Shown here: positions 18,126-25,993 of the stretch, one piece after another
Layout of the letters: each line of letters begins with the position of its first letter
Position numbering within the stretch: position 1 is the stretch's first letter
Assembly: GCF_001908725.1 (NCBI RefSeq)
Contig: NZ_CP018725.1
Location: 3,224,001-3,288,000, forward strand
Source: Xanthomonas vesicatoria ATCC 35937
GTDB lineage: Bacteria; Pseudomonadota; Gammaproteobacteria; Xanthomonadales; Xanthomonadaceae
Direction: 5' to 3'
Length of the DNA: 64,000 nt
The notes under the pieces: model-generated
Told to the model about the DNA's origin: nothing
Seen by the model: only the letters and a program-made list of their open reading frames with translations
The model's database searches: none
Position numbers and translations under genes: made by a program

Positions 18126-19451
18126 ATGTCTCTGTCCCCCGTCCGCGATCCGCGGCTCCCCGTCACCGTGCTGTCCGGTTTCCTGGGCGCCGGCAAAACG
18201 ACCTTGCTCAACCGCATCCTGCATAACCGCGATGGCCTGCGGGTTGCGGTGATCGTCAACGACATGAGCGAGATCAATATCGATGCGCAGCTGGTGCGCG
18301 ACGGCGGCGCCGCATTGCGGCGGACCGAAGAAACGCTGGTGGAGTTCAGCAACGGCTGCATCTGCTGCACGCTGCGCGACGACCTGCTGCAGGAAGTGCG
18401 CAGGCTGGCCGAGCAGCGCCGCTACGACTATCTCCTGATCGAATCGACCGGCATCGCCGAGCCGATGCCGGTCGCGGCCACCTTCGCGGTGCGCGATGCC
18501 GATGGCTTCAGCCTGTCGGATATCGCGCGGCTCGACACCATGGTGACGGTGGTGGACGGCAGCCGGTTTCTGGAGGATTTCGGCTCGGCTGCCACCCTGG
18601 CCGAGCTGGGGCAACAGGCCGGGCCGGACGATACGCGCGGCGTGGTGCAACTGCTGGGCGAGCAGGTGGAGTTCGCCGATGTGCTGGTGATCAGCAAGTG
18701 CGACCGTATCGATGCATCGCAGCTGCAACGTCTGCGCGCAGTACTGCGTGCGCTCAATCGCGAGGCGGCCATTGTGGATGCGGCGCACGGCGATGTGCCA
18801 TTGCACCAACTGCTCGATACCGGGCGCTTCAATTTCACCCGCGCGCAACTGGCGCCGGGATGGATGCAGGAACTACGTGGGCAGCACACGCCGGAGACCG
18901 AGGAATACGGCATCAGCAGTTTCGTGTATCGCGCACGCCGGCCGTTCCACCCGCAGCGATTCGCGCGCATGGTGCACAGCGGGTTGCCGCAGGTGATCCG
19001 CAGCAAAGGCTTTTTCTGGCTGGCCAGCCGCATGGACTGGGTGGGCGAGTTGTCCAGTGTAGGCGGTGCCACGCAGACCAACGCCGCAGGCTTCTGGTTC
19101 GCCGCGCGCCATCGTGTGGATGCGCACGCAATCGGCGAGCCGCTGCAGACCAGTATCACCCCGCTGCCGTACACCGACATTGGCTGGCAGCGTCAGCAGA
19201 CCCAGTGCTGGACCGCGCCGCTGCCGCAATTGCACGAAGTAGGCGATGCCAGCGAATACGCCGCGATGCAGCGGCTATGGCATCCGCTATGGGGCGATCG
19301 TCGCCAGGAGCTGGCGGTGATCGGCGTGGACATGGATGCGCCGGGCACGCGCGCTGCGCTGGACGCGTGCCTGCTCAGCGATCACGAACTGCGCCAGGGC
19401 CCGGCGCAATGGCAACTGCTGGATGATCCGTTTCCGTACTGGGAGCGTTGA
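18126..19451 (+). CDS. COG0523 (CobW/ZigA-type) zinc metallochaperone GTPase
   Basis: 441-residue G3E-family GTPase. Walker [10 protein letters not shown] (Lys24), the metal-binding CxCC motif NGCICC (Cys78, Cys80, Cys81), the Walker B/ESTGIAEP segment near 110 and a C-terminal CobW_C domain ([14 protein letters not shown] onward, about 290-420) are all visible. Such proteins hand zinc to essential enzymes under starvation; CobW-type cobalt work is less likely because no cobalamin genes are near. The ATG at 18126 was chosen because it directly precedes the G1 motif and follows the Zur-like palindrome. It lies between two XopR-type genes but has no obvious link to them. Confidence 0.88.
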   Translation: MSLSPVRDPRLPVTVLSGFLGAGKTTLLNRILHNRDGLRVAVIVNDMSEINIDAQLVRDGGAALRRTEETLVEFSNGCICCTLRDDLLQEVRRLAEQRRYDYLLIESTGIAEPMPVAATFAVRDADGFSLSDIARLDTMVTVVDGSRFLEDFGSAATLAELGQQAGPDDTRGVVQLLGEQVEFADVLVISKCDRIDASQLQRLRAVLRALNREAAIVDAAHGDVPLHQLLDTGRFNFTRAQLAPGWMQELRGQHTPETEEYGISSFVYRARRPFHPQRFARMVHSGLPQVIRSKGFFWLASRMDWVGELSSVGGATQTNAAGFWFAARHRVDAHAIGEPLQTSITPLPYTDIGWQRQQTQCWTAPLPQLHEVGDASEYAAMQRLWHPLWGDRRQELAVIGVDMDAPGTRAALDACLLSDHELRQGPAQWQLLDDPFPYWER

Positions 19452-19648
19452 GTTCGCGCAAGCGTGCGACCGGCCTGCATCAGCCTGCACGTGATCTGCA
19501 ACCGACCCGGGGTGGCCCCGTGCATTGGTGCATGCGGGAAAGGCGCTGGAGACGGCAAAGAGCTGCACACGCGATACGCACTCACGCCGAATACGTCGCA
19601 GCGGCAGGCTGCGACGTGCACTGCATGCTGTGCCGACATGCAAGACCG

Positions 19649-20767
19649 TCAGAGGTAACCGTTGTCGATCGCTTCCTGATGGGCGTCCACTTCGTCTCGA
19701 TGGCGTTGTCGGCGCTCCTGTGGCGTGGTGGGGATGCTGTCCATCAAGCGTGGACCGCCCATCCTTTGCAACTGGTCGTCGGTACGTTTGACGATGTCTT
19801 CGAGTTCCAGCAGGTTTTCGTAGCCCTTCATCATGCGCTCAAGCCGTTTTGCCTGGACGGGGTCTGCGCCACTGGCCCTCAACTTCGCCAGGTGCCGCCT
19901 GGCGAGGTCATGGTGCCTGGCGAGATCGGACATGTTGCCAAGCTGACGGCGTGCCTGCAGCAGCGCGTTGCGGTTGGAGTGAATGACCTCGCTCTGGACC
20001 ATGGCCAGCCGGCTGGTCGTAGTTCTCGGTGCGCGTACATGTTCCAGTGGCGCCAGTGCATGCATCGTCGCATCGAGTTGCCTGTGGCCGGCCTGACCAC
20101 TAGGGGGCTGACTGTCGCGGATCTGATTGCGTTGCGCGATCAGATCTGTCCGCAGGTCAAATAACCGCTGCTCTTGCTCGGTTGCTTCGCCATCGTCCAT
20201 GAACAAGCGCTTGCTGATTTCGCTGCAGCGTTTGTCCAGCAGCGCAATCTCCTCATTCAAACTCTGCAATGAGCGCCCTTGCCTGGCCTGCGGCGGAGAA
20301 GCTATCGGGATAGGTGCCTGCTTGATCGGAGCTGGCCGCGGTATCGAGGCAGTCCGCTGTGGTTCGGGACCCTTTGCGCGCGCTGGCCCGGTGGCCTGTG
20401 GAGCAGGCTGCGGCCGGCGTGCATCGACAACTGGCGGCGCGCCATGCCTTTGCGGTGGGCGAGCTGGTGTGGCCGCCTGCGTCACGTAAGGCCTGGGCGC
20501 AGGTGAGGTGCGCGTTGGCCGTAGCGCTGAGGAGCTCATGTGCATTGATGGCAGCTGCTTGCGCAAGGACTCGAATGATTTGCGCGCGGACGCCAGAAGG
20601 GCTTGGCTAGAGGTTGTCGCCGCGCCCTGCGGTTTGCTGCGCTTGTGTGCTTGAGACAGCGGATGCTGCGTGGTCGTCTCAAGGTTCTTTGTAGTAGTGG
20701 TCGAAGCGGGGCTGAGCGGTTCTGGAGCGACCCGATGGCGGCTGCTCGAAAACGGATTCAGGCGCAT
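19649..20767 (-). CDS. xopR: Type III effector, XopR-type (disordered N terminus, coiled-coil C terminus)
   Basis: 372-residue protein. Residues about 1-165 are disordered and rich in Ser, Thr, Pro and Ala with basic patches; the rest is helical, with long amphipathic stretches (SLNEEIALLDKRCSEISKRL, then RLFDLRTDLIAQRNQIRD, and a C-terminal block LARRHLAKLRASGADPVQAKR). This matches XopR, a plasma-membrane-associated xanthomonad effector with intrinsically disordered and coiled-coil parts that condenses and acts on host actin and basal immunity. The ATG at 20767 has AGGAG upstream. A canonical PIP box and -10 box precede it, so HrpX activation is expected. The name rests on architecture, promoter and my recollection of locus position near liu genes; effector status is surer than the xopR name. 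Confidence 0.68.
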   Translation of the reverse strand: MRLNPFSSSRHRVAPEPLSPASTTTTKNLETTTQHPLSQAHKRSKPQGAATTSSQALLASARKSFESLRKQLPSMHMSSSALRPTRTSPAPRPYVTQAATPARPPQRHGAPPVVDARRPQPAPQATGPARAKGPEPQRTASIPRPAPIKQAPIPIASPPQARQGRSLQSLNEEIALLDKRCSEISKRLFMDDGEATEQEQRLFDLRTDLIAQRNQIRDSQPPSGQAGHRQLDATMHALAPLEHVRAPRTTTSRLAMVQSEVIHSNRNALLQARRQLGNMSDLARHHDLARRHLAKLRASGADPVQAKRLERMMKGYENLLELEDIVKRTDDQLQRMGGPRLMDSIPTTPQERRQRHRDEVDAHQEAIDNGYL

Positions 20768-20795
20768 GACGAACTCCTGTCGGTCGTATGCACCC

Positions 20796-20856
20796 ACAGT
20801 AGCGACCGCCTCCGATGGCGTGATGCAGGCTGCGAACCGGCGTCGCGCAAGCCGAA
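20796..20856 (-). promoter_or_regulatory. xopR: PIP box and -10 box (HrpX-dependent promoter) of the XopR-type gene
   Basis: Minus strand: TTCGG (20856-20852), 15 bases, TTCGC (20836-20832), exactly 30 bases, TACTGT (20801-20796). Both half-sites, the 15-bp spacer, the 30-bp distance and the YANNNT hexamer all meet the published HrpX promoter consensus. The predicted start near 20790 leaves a short leader containing AGGAG. Confidence 0.9.
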
Positions 20857-20996
20857 ATGTCACTCTCAATCGATGCGCACGCCGCATGGGATCGCCGCGC
20901 TTGCAGGTGCCGCTCTCCGCCCGGCGTCGAGGTATCCAACAACGTGGTCATGCATGTCCGGTGCCTTGCTTCCGCTGTTGGTTGACATCATTCAGG

Positions 20997-21761
20997 TCAT
21001 TTATCGGACCCAACAGTCTGAGCCGCCAGGGTGCGGTAGCGCTGCATGAGCCGTTGCAGTTTCAGGATCCGCTCGCACGGCACAGCGCTTTCCTGCAAGC
21101 CATCCAGCTGCACTTCGGCATGCCTGAAGACCTCGGCCAGGCAGGTCGAGAGCGCTATCGCGTTCAATGCCAGCGATCGTACCTGAGCGCGCTGCATCGC
21201 ATCGTCGTGCGGATTGGTCAGCTGGTCGGCTGTCGTGGTCGGGGCAGGCACTTGCTCCAACGGTGCAAGTGCTTGCGGCAGAAACTCCAATTGACTGTCG
21301 CGTACCTGATTGCGCCGCGCCAATAGACGATTGCGTTGATCGAGCACGCGTTGTTCCTGCGGCATTGCCTCGCGCTCCTCAAGAAACAAGCGCGTGGTGA
21401 TGGCATGGTAGTGCGTGTTGAGTTGTATCAGACGGCGGTTCATGCCTTCCAACAGCGACCGCATCCCAGCGCGCGGCAATCGCGCAGCGCCTGGCGGTGA
21501 TGCGTGGGAATCAACACCTGCCAAGCACGGCGATGATGGAAACCAGGCCAGCGCTGCCTGTTGCTGCGTCCGCTGAAGCGTGCAGGCAGGTGCTTGCTCC
21601 TGTCGTGCGGCAGGCGCATGCCGCAAATTTACGCCGCCAGCCGCCGCAGGCAGCCTGCGCGGTTGGGCAAACAACCGCGACGTGCCTGAGCCGGAGGCAC
21701 CGGTTGCATCTGCGGCAGCGCTCGTTGCCTGCCGCTCTTTCAACCAGGGATTCGGTCGCAT
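20997..21761 (-). CDS. XopR-related protein (paralog C), promoter decayed
   Basis: 254-residue homolog of the two neighbouring genes. The N-terminal about 95 residues are low-complexity. A helical region contains LNTHYHAITTRLFLEE and RVLDQRNRLLARRNQVRD, nearly the same as in paralog A, then ALAPLEQVPAPTTTADQL, which aligns with ALAPLEHVRAPRTTTSRL of the XopR-type protein, and a last helical block QLDGLQESAVPC shared with paralog A. It is thus intermediate between its two relatives. The ATG at 21761 has TTGGAG upstream. The upstream DNA is alignable to that of paralog A, but the PIP box is degraded. Whether it is still expressed and secreted is open. It may be read through into the downstream gene. 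Confidence 0.62.
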   Translation of the reverse strand: MRPNPWLKERQATSAAADATGASGSGTSRLFAQPRRLPAAAGGVNLRHAPAARQEQAPACTLQRTQQQAALAWFPSSPCLAGVDSHASPPGAARLPRAGMRSLLEGMNRRLIQLNTHYHAITTRLFLEEREAMPQEQRVLDQRNRLLARRNQVRDSQLEFLPQALAPLEQVPAPTTTADQLTNPHDDAMQRAQVRSLALNAIALSTCLAEVFRHAEVQLDGLQESAVPCERILKLQRLMQRYRTLAAQTVGSDK

Positions 21762-21765
21762 GACC

Positions 21766-21862
21766 CACTCCAACCGGATGACAAGCCCTGTGTGTGGTCG
21801 CTACGGTATCGAGCTTGTTTTACCGAACCCGGTACGCTGCGACAAAGGACCCACTAACCGAA
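21766..21862 (-). promoter_or_regulatory. Degenerate PIP box in front of paralog C
   Basis: Minus strand: TTCGG at 21862-21858, then 14 bases and GTCGC at 21843-21839. The shared blocks around it (TTCGGT.AAACAAG 11 bases later, CAGGGCTT, CCGGTTGGA before the ATG) align with the promoter of paralog A. Relative to that promoter the second half-site has T to G, the spacer is one base short, the distance to the TAGCGA hexamer is 35 rather than 30, and the final T of the -10 is lost. Confidence 0.55.
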
Positions 21863-21874
21863 CGGCTGATGTTT

Positions 21875-22747
21875 TCAAGCGGTGTACATGCCCCATGCAA
21901 TGGCGGCGATCGCCGGGACCGCCAGCAGCAGACCCACGCGTACGCGTGTACCAAGACGCTCCTTGAACCCGAGCGCTCCCACCAGCACGCCAAGGACGAC
22001 CACGCCGATGTTCATGCTCGCAAAGACCGTGGCGGGGCTGTGCGGCAATGCTTGATGGGCGCGCACATAGCAAAAGATGTTGCCGAAATTGAGTATTCCC
22101 AGCAGCATGCCGGCCACGACGTTGCGGCCGTCCATCCGCACGCCGCGTGTCCAGCGCAGACCCTGCAGCAGCGACATCAGGACGAAGGCGATGGCGAAGC
22201 ACAGCGTCAGCGAGGTCAGCGACGACGTACCGGCCTGCGCGATGGTCTTGAGCAACAGATCGATCAGTGCAAAGCCCATCCACACGCCCAGTAACCACAG
22301 CCACGCAGTCGAGGGAGCCGGCGCAGCGCGGTCGCGCGGATCTGCGCGTTGCACGATGCATACGATGGCCAGCAGGCCCATGCCCAGTCCAGTCAGCTTC
22401 CATCCGTTGAGCGGCTCGCCGAACAGGGTGAAAGCCGCCGCCAGCGACAGCAGCAACGACAAGCGTTGTGCCATCTCGGTACGCACGATGCCGGCGGTGG
22501 TGACGGCGCGCGCCAGCACCATGAAGATCGACGGCAGCGCAACCGAAAGCACCACCAATGCTGCCCACGGTGTGGACGGCGCATGCAGCATATCCAACGC
22601 AGGATCCAGCAACAGCCACGCCAGGACGGCAGCGGTGGCGTAGTTCCAGGTGATGGTCTGGGAAACATCCAGGCGATAGCGCGGCACCAACTTGAGAAGC
22701 ACCGACACCAGGACACTGCAGACAACGGCAAACAGCAGCAAATACAT
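21875..22747 (-). CDS. DMT superfamily (EamA) transporter
   Basis: 290-residue inner-membrane protein with about ten hydrophobic helices arranged as two EamA repeats, e.g. MYLLLFAVVCSVLVSVLL at the start, ALVVLSVALPSIFMVLARA, LGMGLLAIVCIVQ, WLLGVWMGFALIDLLLK and a C-terminal LLAVPAIAAIAWGMYTA. Members export or import small metabolites such as amino acids or purines; the substrate cannot be read from sequence. The ATG at 22747 was chosen because the longer open frame upstream is soluble, basic and antisense to the divergent hydrolase. No strong ribosome site is visible. Confidence 0.82.
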   Translation of the reverse strand: MYLLLFAVVCSVLVSVLLKLVPRYRLDVSQTITWNYATAAVLAWLLLDPALDMLHAPSTPWAALVVLSVALPSIFMVLARAVTTAGIVRTEMAQRLSLLLSLAAAFTLFGEPLNGWKLTGLGMGLLAIVCIVQRADPRDRAAPAPSTAWLWLLGVWMGFALIDLLLKTIAQAGTSSLTSLTLCFAIAFVLMSLLQGLRWTRGVRMDGRNVVAGMLLGILNFGNIFCYVRAHQALPHSPATVFASMNIGVVVLGVLVGALGFKERLGTRVRVGLLLAVPAIAAIAWGMYTA

Positions 22748-22813
22748 AGGCAACGCAACGAAGTGTGCAGGCAGGGCGATGAACGCGGCCGGCGGGGCGG
22801 CTATTATGAGGGC

Positions 22814-23476
22814 ATGTCCAATCTCCCATTCCCCACCGAATCGGCTGCGTTGACCTTGGAGGGGCCGGTCGGCCCGCTCGATGTCGCGGTCGATCTGCCC
22901 GAGCCGGACGTCGCTGTGCAACCGGTCACCGCCATCGTCTGCCACCCGCTTTCCACCGAGGGCGGCAGCATGCACAACAAGGTCGTCACCATGGCCGCGC
23001 GCGCGTTGCGCGAGCTGGGCATCACCGTGGTGCGTTTCAATTTTCGCAGTGTCGGCACCTCGGCCGGCAGCTTCGATCACGGCGACGGCGAGCAGGACGA
23101 TCTGCGCGCGGTCGCCGATTGGGTGCGCGCGCAGCGGCCTGGCGACATGCTCTGGCTGGGCGGCTTCAGCTTCGGCGCGTACGTGTCGTTGCGTGCGGCC
23201 GGCGCGCTCGCACCGCAGGTGCTGATCTCGATCGCACCGCCGGCCGGGCGCTGGGATTTCAGCGACATGCAACCACCGGCCCAGTGGCTGGTGGTGCAGG
23301 GCGATGCCGACGAAATCGTCGACCCGCAGGCGGTCTACGATTGGCTGGAGACCCTGGAGCAGCAGCCCGAGCTGGTGCGCATGCCCGACACCAGTCACTT
23401 CTTCCACCGCAAATTGATCGACCTGCGCGGTGCGATCCAGCATGGTGTCCGGCGCTGGTTGCCGGCCGCTGTCTGA
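22814..23476 (+). CDS. Alpha/beta hydrolase (COG2945-type)
   Basis: 220-residue hydrolase. The oxyanion region CHPLSTEGGSMHNK (about 39-52), NFRSVGTSAG (about 75-84), nucleophile elbow GGFSFGAY (Ser about 115) and C-terminal DTSHFFHRKL with the catalytic His follow the pattern of the COG2945 hydrolases, whose natural substrate is unknown. The acid residue is probably in QGDADEIVD. The next gene, zapE, starts 78 bp downstream on the same strand. A TATTAT hexamer ends only 6 bp before the ATG, so the mRNA may be leaderless. Confidence 0.85.
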   Translation: MSNLPFPTESAALTLEGPVGPLDVAVDLPEPDVAVQPVTAIVCHPLSTEGGSMHNKVVTMAARALRELGITVVRFNFRSVGTSAGSFDHGDGEQDDLRAVADWVRAQRPGDMLWLGGFSFGAYVSLRAAGALAPQVLISIAPPAGRWDFSDMQPPAQWLVVQGDADEIVDPQAVYDWLETLEQQPELVRMPDTSHFFHRKLIDLRGAIQHGVRRWLPAAV

Positions 23477-23554
23477 CCGCGGCATGGACCACGCGCATCG
23501 CCCGGCGATGCGCCGTTGAGCGGGCAGGGCAGCAGCCGGTCCGCGGAGAGCACA

Positions 23555-24649
23555 ATGAGTGAAATGACCCCGTCGCAGCGCTACGCCGCCGGCGTACAAC
23601 GCGGCGACTGGCGCGCCGATCCTGCGCAGCAAGCGGCTCTGGCGGAACTGGACCGTATCCATGAGGCGTTGGTGGACAGTGCCCAGGATGGCTGGCTGGA
23701 CCGGCTGTCGGCGTTCTGGAAAAAGCCCGAGCCGGTGCGTGGCCTGTATTTCTGGGGTGGCGTGGGGCGCGGCAAGACCTTCCTGGTCGATTTGTTCTAC
23801 GACGGCCTGCCGATCAAGCAGAAGTACCGCACCCACTTCCACCGTTTCATGCGCGGCGTGCACGAGCAGTTGCGCGAGCATGCCGGGCAAAGCGACCCGT
23901 TAGCGAAGATCGCCCAGCAGTGGCGCGAGAATCTGCGTGTGCTGGTGCTGGACGAATTCTTCGTCACCGACATCGGCGATGCGATGTTGCTGGCACGCCT
24001 GCTGGAGCGTCTGTTCGCCGAAGGCGTGACCCTGGTGACCACCTCCAACACCGCACCGGAAAACCTCTACGCCAACGGCCTGCAGCGCGACAGCTTCATG
24101 CCGGCGATCGGCTTGCTGCAGAATTTCTGCGTTGAGCTCTACGCCGAAGGCACCGAGGACTACCGCATGCGTGCACTGACGCGCTCGCCGGTCTATCGCG
24201 CGCCATTGGATGCGCAAGCCGATGATTGGCTGCTGCAGCGCTGGAGCGAATTAAGCGGTAATGCCGAAGCACGTGGCGGCAATATCGAAATCGAAGCGCG
24301 CAAGATCGCGGTACGCGCACGTGGCAAGAGCATCGCCTGGTTCGACTTTGCCGCGCTGTGCGAAGGCCCGCGCGGCCCGGCAGATTACATCGAGATCGCC
24401 CGCGAGTTCACCACGGTGCTGCTCGGCGGCATCCCGCACTTCGATCGCGTGAACGAAGACGCGGCGCGGCGCTTCGTCAACCTGATCGACGAGCTGTACG
24501 ACCGCCACGTCAATCTGGTCTGCACCGCGCAGGACGCACCGCCGGCGTTGTACAGCGGCCAGCGCCTGGCGGGTGCCTTCGAGCGCACCGCATCGCGTTT
24601 GATCGAAATGCAGAGCGCCGAGTATCTGGCCACCGCGCATCGGGCATAA
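23555..24649 (+). CDS. zapE: Cell division protein ZapE (AFG1-like ATPase)
   Basis: 364-residue AAA ATPase that acts at the Z-ring under low oxygen or stress and is the bacterial relative of AFG1/LACE1. Walker A is FWGGVGRGKTFLVD (Lys74), Walker B VLVLDEFFVTD near 140, sensor region TLVTTSNTAPENLY near 165, and a C-terminal HFDRVNEDAARRFVNLIDELYD typical of ZapE. The length is normal. The ATG at 23555 follows GGAGAG, while a start at 23516 would add a non-conserved leader. Confidence 0.93.
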   Translation: MSEMTPSQRYAAGVQRGDWRADPAQQAALAELDRIHEALVDSAQDGWLDRLSAFWKKPEPVRGLYFWGGVGRGKTFLVDLFYDGLPIKQKYRTHFHRFMRGVHEQLREHAGQSDPLAKIAQQWRENLRVLVLDEFFVTDIGDAMLLARLLERLFAEGVTLVTTSNTAPENLYANGLQRDSFMPAIGLLQNFCVELYAEGTEDYRMRALTRSPVYRAPLDAQADDWLLQRWSELSGNAEARGGNIEIEARKIAVRARGKSIAWFDFAALCEGPRGPADYIEIAREFTTVLLGGIPHFDRVNEDAARRFVNLIDELYDRHVNLVCTAQDAPPALYSGQRLAGAFERTASRLIEMQSAEYLATAHRA

Positions 24650-24806
24650 GCGCGCACGCGCATTCTGCGGCGGAACGCTAAACCCGGCGCCCGATCAAAA
24701 GGCGCGGCGACAGCGACCGCCAGGCTGCGCTGCGCGCGTGGGCGATCCAACGGCGGAACAACTGGGAAAACAGCGCGTGGAGCCATGGCGGGACATAGCC
24801 TGGCGA

Positions 24807-24880
24807 TCCTCGGTCCTCGGTCCTCGGTCCTCGGTCCTCGGTCCTCGATCCTCGATCCTCGATGCCGATGCCGATGCCGA
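24807..24880. repeat. Compound tandem repeat: (TCCTCGG)5 (TCCTCGA)3 (TGCCGA)3
   Basis: Five perfect 7-mers at 24807-24841, three one-base variants at 24842-24862 and three 6-mers at 24863-24880, in the intergenic region before ohrR. The graded change from one unit to the next is typical of slipped-strand expansion. It lies about 80 bp upstream of the OhrR box and is not part of any supported gene. Confidence 0.9.
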
Positions 24881-24956
24881 TAGCGTTGATACGATCGGAA
24901 TGAACTCCGCCACGGCCGCAGCAGTCTCGATAAAAGATTTTCTAAAAATCGCTTGC

Positions 24957-24981
24957 AATTAAATAGCGCGCTATGTAAATT
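24957..24981. promoter_or_regulatory. OhrR operator upstream of ohrR
   Basis: A perfect 12-bp palindrome ATAGCGCGCTAT (24963-24974) with AT-rich arms AATTA and AAATT on either side, just before the ohrR ATG. The left part AATTAAATAGC-CGC recurs in the ohr promoter (25478-25491), as expected for one regulator binding both. Confidence 0.75.
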
Positions 24982-24988
24982 ACAGCCC

Positions 24989-25450
24989 ATGGATACCGCC
25001 GCCCCCACCGCTGAGCGCTCCAACGCCTTGCTGCAGCTGGATAACCAGCTGTGCTTTGCGCTGTATTCGGCCAACCTGGCGATGCACAAGCTCTACCGCG
25101 GGCTGTTGAAGGATCTGGACCTGACCTACCCGCAGTATCTGGTGATGCTGGTGTTGTGGGAGACCGATAGCCGCAGCGTGTCGGAGATCGGCGAGCGGCT
25201 GTACCTGGATTCGGCCACGCTGACGCCGCTGCTCAAGCGGCTGCAGAGCGCCGGCCTGGTCACCCGCACACGTGCCGTCAGTGACGAGCGGCAGGTCATC
25301 ATTGCGCTGACCGATGCCGGGCGCGCGCTGCGCAGCAAGGCCGGTCGCGTGCCGGAGCAGGTGTTTTGCGCCTCGGCCTGCTCGTTGGACGAACTGCGTC
25401 AACTCAAGCAGGAACTGGAAAAGCTACGCTCCAGCCTGGGTGCGGGATAA
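24989..25450 (+). CDS. ohrR: Organic hydroperoxide resistance regulator OhrR
   Basis: MarR-family repressor, 153 residues, of the two-cysteine class. The reactive Cys22 ([19 protein letters not shown]) and resolving Cys127 (EQVFCASAC) fall exactly where they are in the characterised Xanthomonas OhrR, in which organic peroxide forms a Cys22-Cys127' disulfide and releases DNA. The wing helix [21 protein letters not shown] is the DNA-recognition segment. The ATG at 24989 sets this numbering. The gene lies upstream of ohr in the same direction, with an operator before each gene. Confidence 0.96.
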   Translation: MDTAAPTAERSNALLQLDNQLCFALYSANLAMHKLYRGLLKDLDLTYPQYLVMLVLWETDSRSVSEIGERLYLDSATLTPLLKRLQSAGLVTRTRAVSDERQVIIALTDAGRALRSKAGRVPEQVFCASACSLDELRQLKQELEKLRSSLGAG

Positions 25451-25478
25451 GCCTGTTTCGCATCCAGTTGCTGTATAA

Positions 25479-25500
25479 ATTAAATAGCACGCGATTTAAT
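25479..25500. promoter_or_regulatory. OhrR operator in the ohr promoter
   Basis: Perfect 7-bp inverted repeat ATTAAAT (25479-25485) and ATTTAAT (25494-25500) around AGCACGCG. It shares the core AATTAAATAGC-CGC with the site before ohrR. This would allow ohr to be induced as a separate short transcript as well as by read-through from ohrR. Confidence 0.75.
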
Positions 25501-25547
25501 CGCTAACAATTATTCACCGCGCATAGCGCTCACTCAGGAGAACCACC

Positions 25548-25976
25548 ATGGCCTCACCCGAAAAGATCCTCTACACCGCCCACGCCACTGCTACCGGCGG
25601 CCGCGAAGGCCGTGCCGTGTCCTCGGACAACGCACTGGACGCGAAGCTGTCCACCCCGCGCGAGCTCGGCGGCGCTGGCGGCGACGGCACCAACCCGGAG
25701 CAGCTGTTCGCTGCCGGTTACGCAGCCTGCTTCATCGGCGCGATGAAGGCCGTGGCCGCGCAGGACAAGCTCAAGCTGCCGGGCGAAGTCAGCATCGACA
25801 GCAGCGTCGGCATCGGCCAGATTCCGGGCGGCTTCGGTATTGCGGTCGAACTGCGCGTCGCCGTGCCGGGCATGGACAAGGCCGACCTGCAGGCATTGGT
25901 CGACAAGGCCCACCAGGTCTGCCCGTACTCCAATGCCACCCGCGGCAACATCGACGTCACCCTGACGTTGGCCTGA
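25548..25976 (+). CDS. ohr: Organic hydroperoxide resistance protein (thiol peroxidase)
   Basis: 142-residue Ohr/OsmC-fold enzyme that reduces fatty-acid and other organic hydroperoxides using lipoylated proteins. The two catalytic cysteines are Cys61 ([10 protein letters not shown]) and Cys125 ([13 protein letters not shown]), and the conserved Arg38/Glu39 pair (STPREL) that stabilises Cys61 is present. AGGAG lies 7 bp before the ATG. It is divided from ohrR by about 97 bp with an operator, and is followed after 17 bp by the frameshifted esterase. Confidence 0.96.
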   Translation: MASPEKILYTAHATATGGREGRAVSSDNALDAKLSTPRELGGAGGDGTNPEQLFAAGYAACFIGAMKAVAAQDKLKLPGEVSIDSSVGIGQIPGGFGIAVELRVAVPGMDKADLQALVDKAHQVCPYSNATRGNIDVTLTLA

Positions 25977-25993
25977 TCCCACCCGGACATCCC

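Noticed and set aside
22349..22813. Upstream extension of the COG2945-type hydrolase frame
   Set aside because: This region is antisense to the DMT transporter and gives Gln/Arg/His-rich shadow sequence; the family start is at 22814.
21875..23890. A 671-residue frame covering the DMT transporter and beyond
   Set aside because: The first about 380 residues are antisense to the hydrolase and zapE; only the C-terminal 290 residues are a membrane protein.
24807..24880. Repeat array as CRISPR
   Set aside because: Units of 6-7 bp are directly adjacent with no spacers; a microsatellite.
24738..24962. 74-residue frame spanning the microsatellite
   Set aside because: The product consists largely of repeat-encoded SVLGPR units; no evidence of translation.
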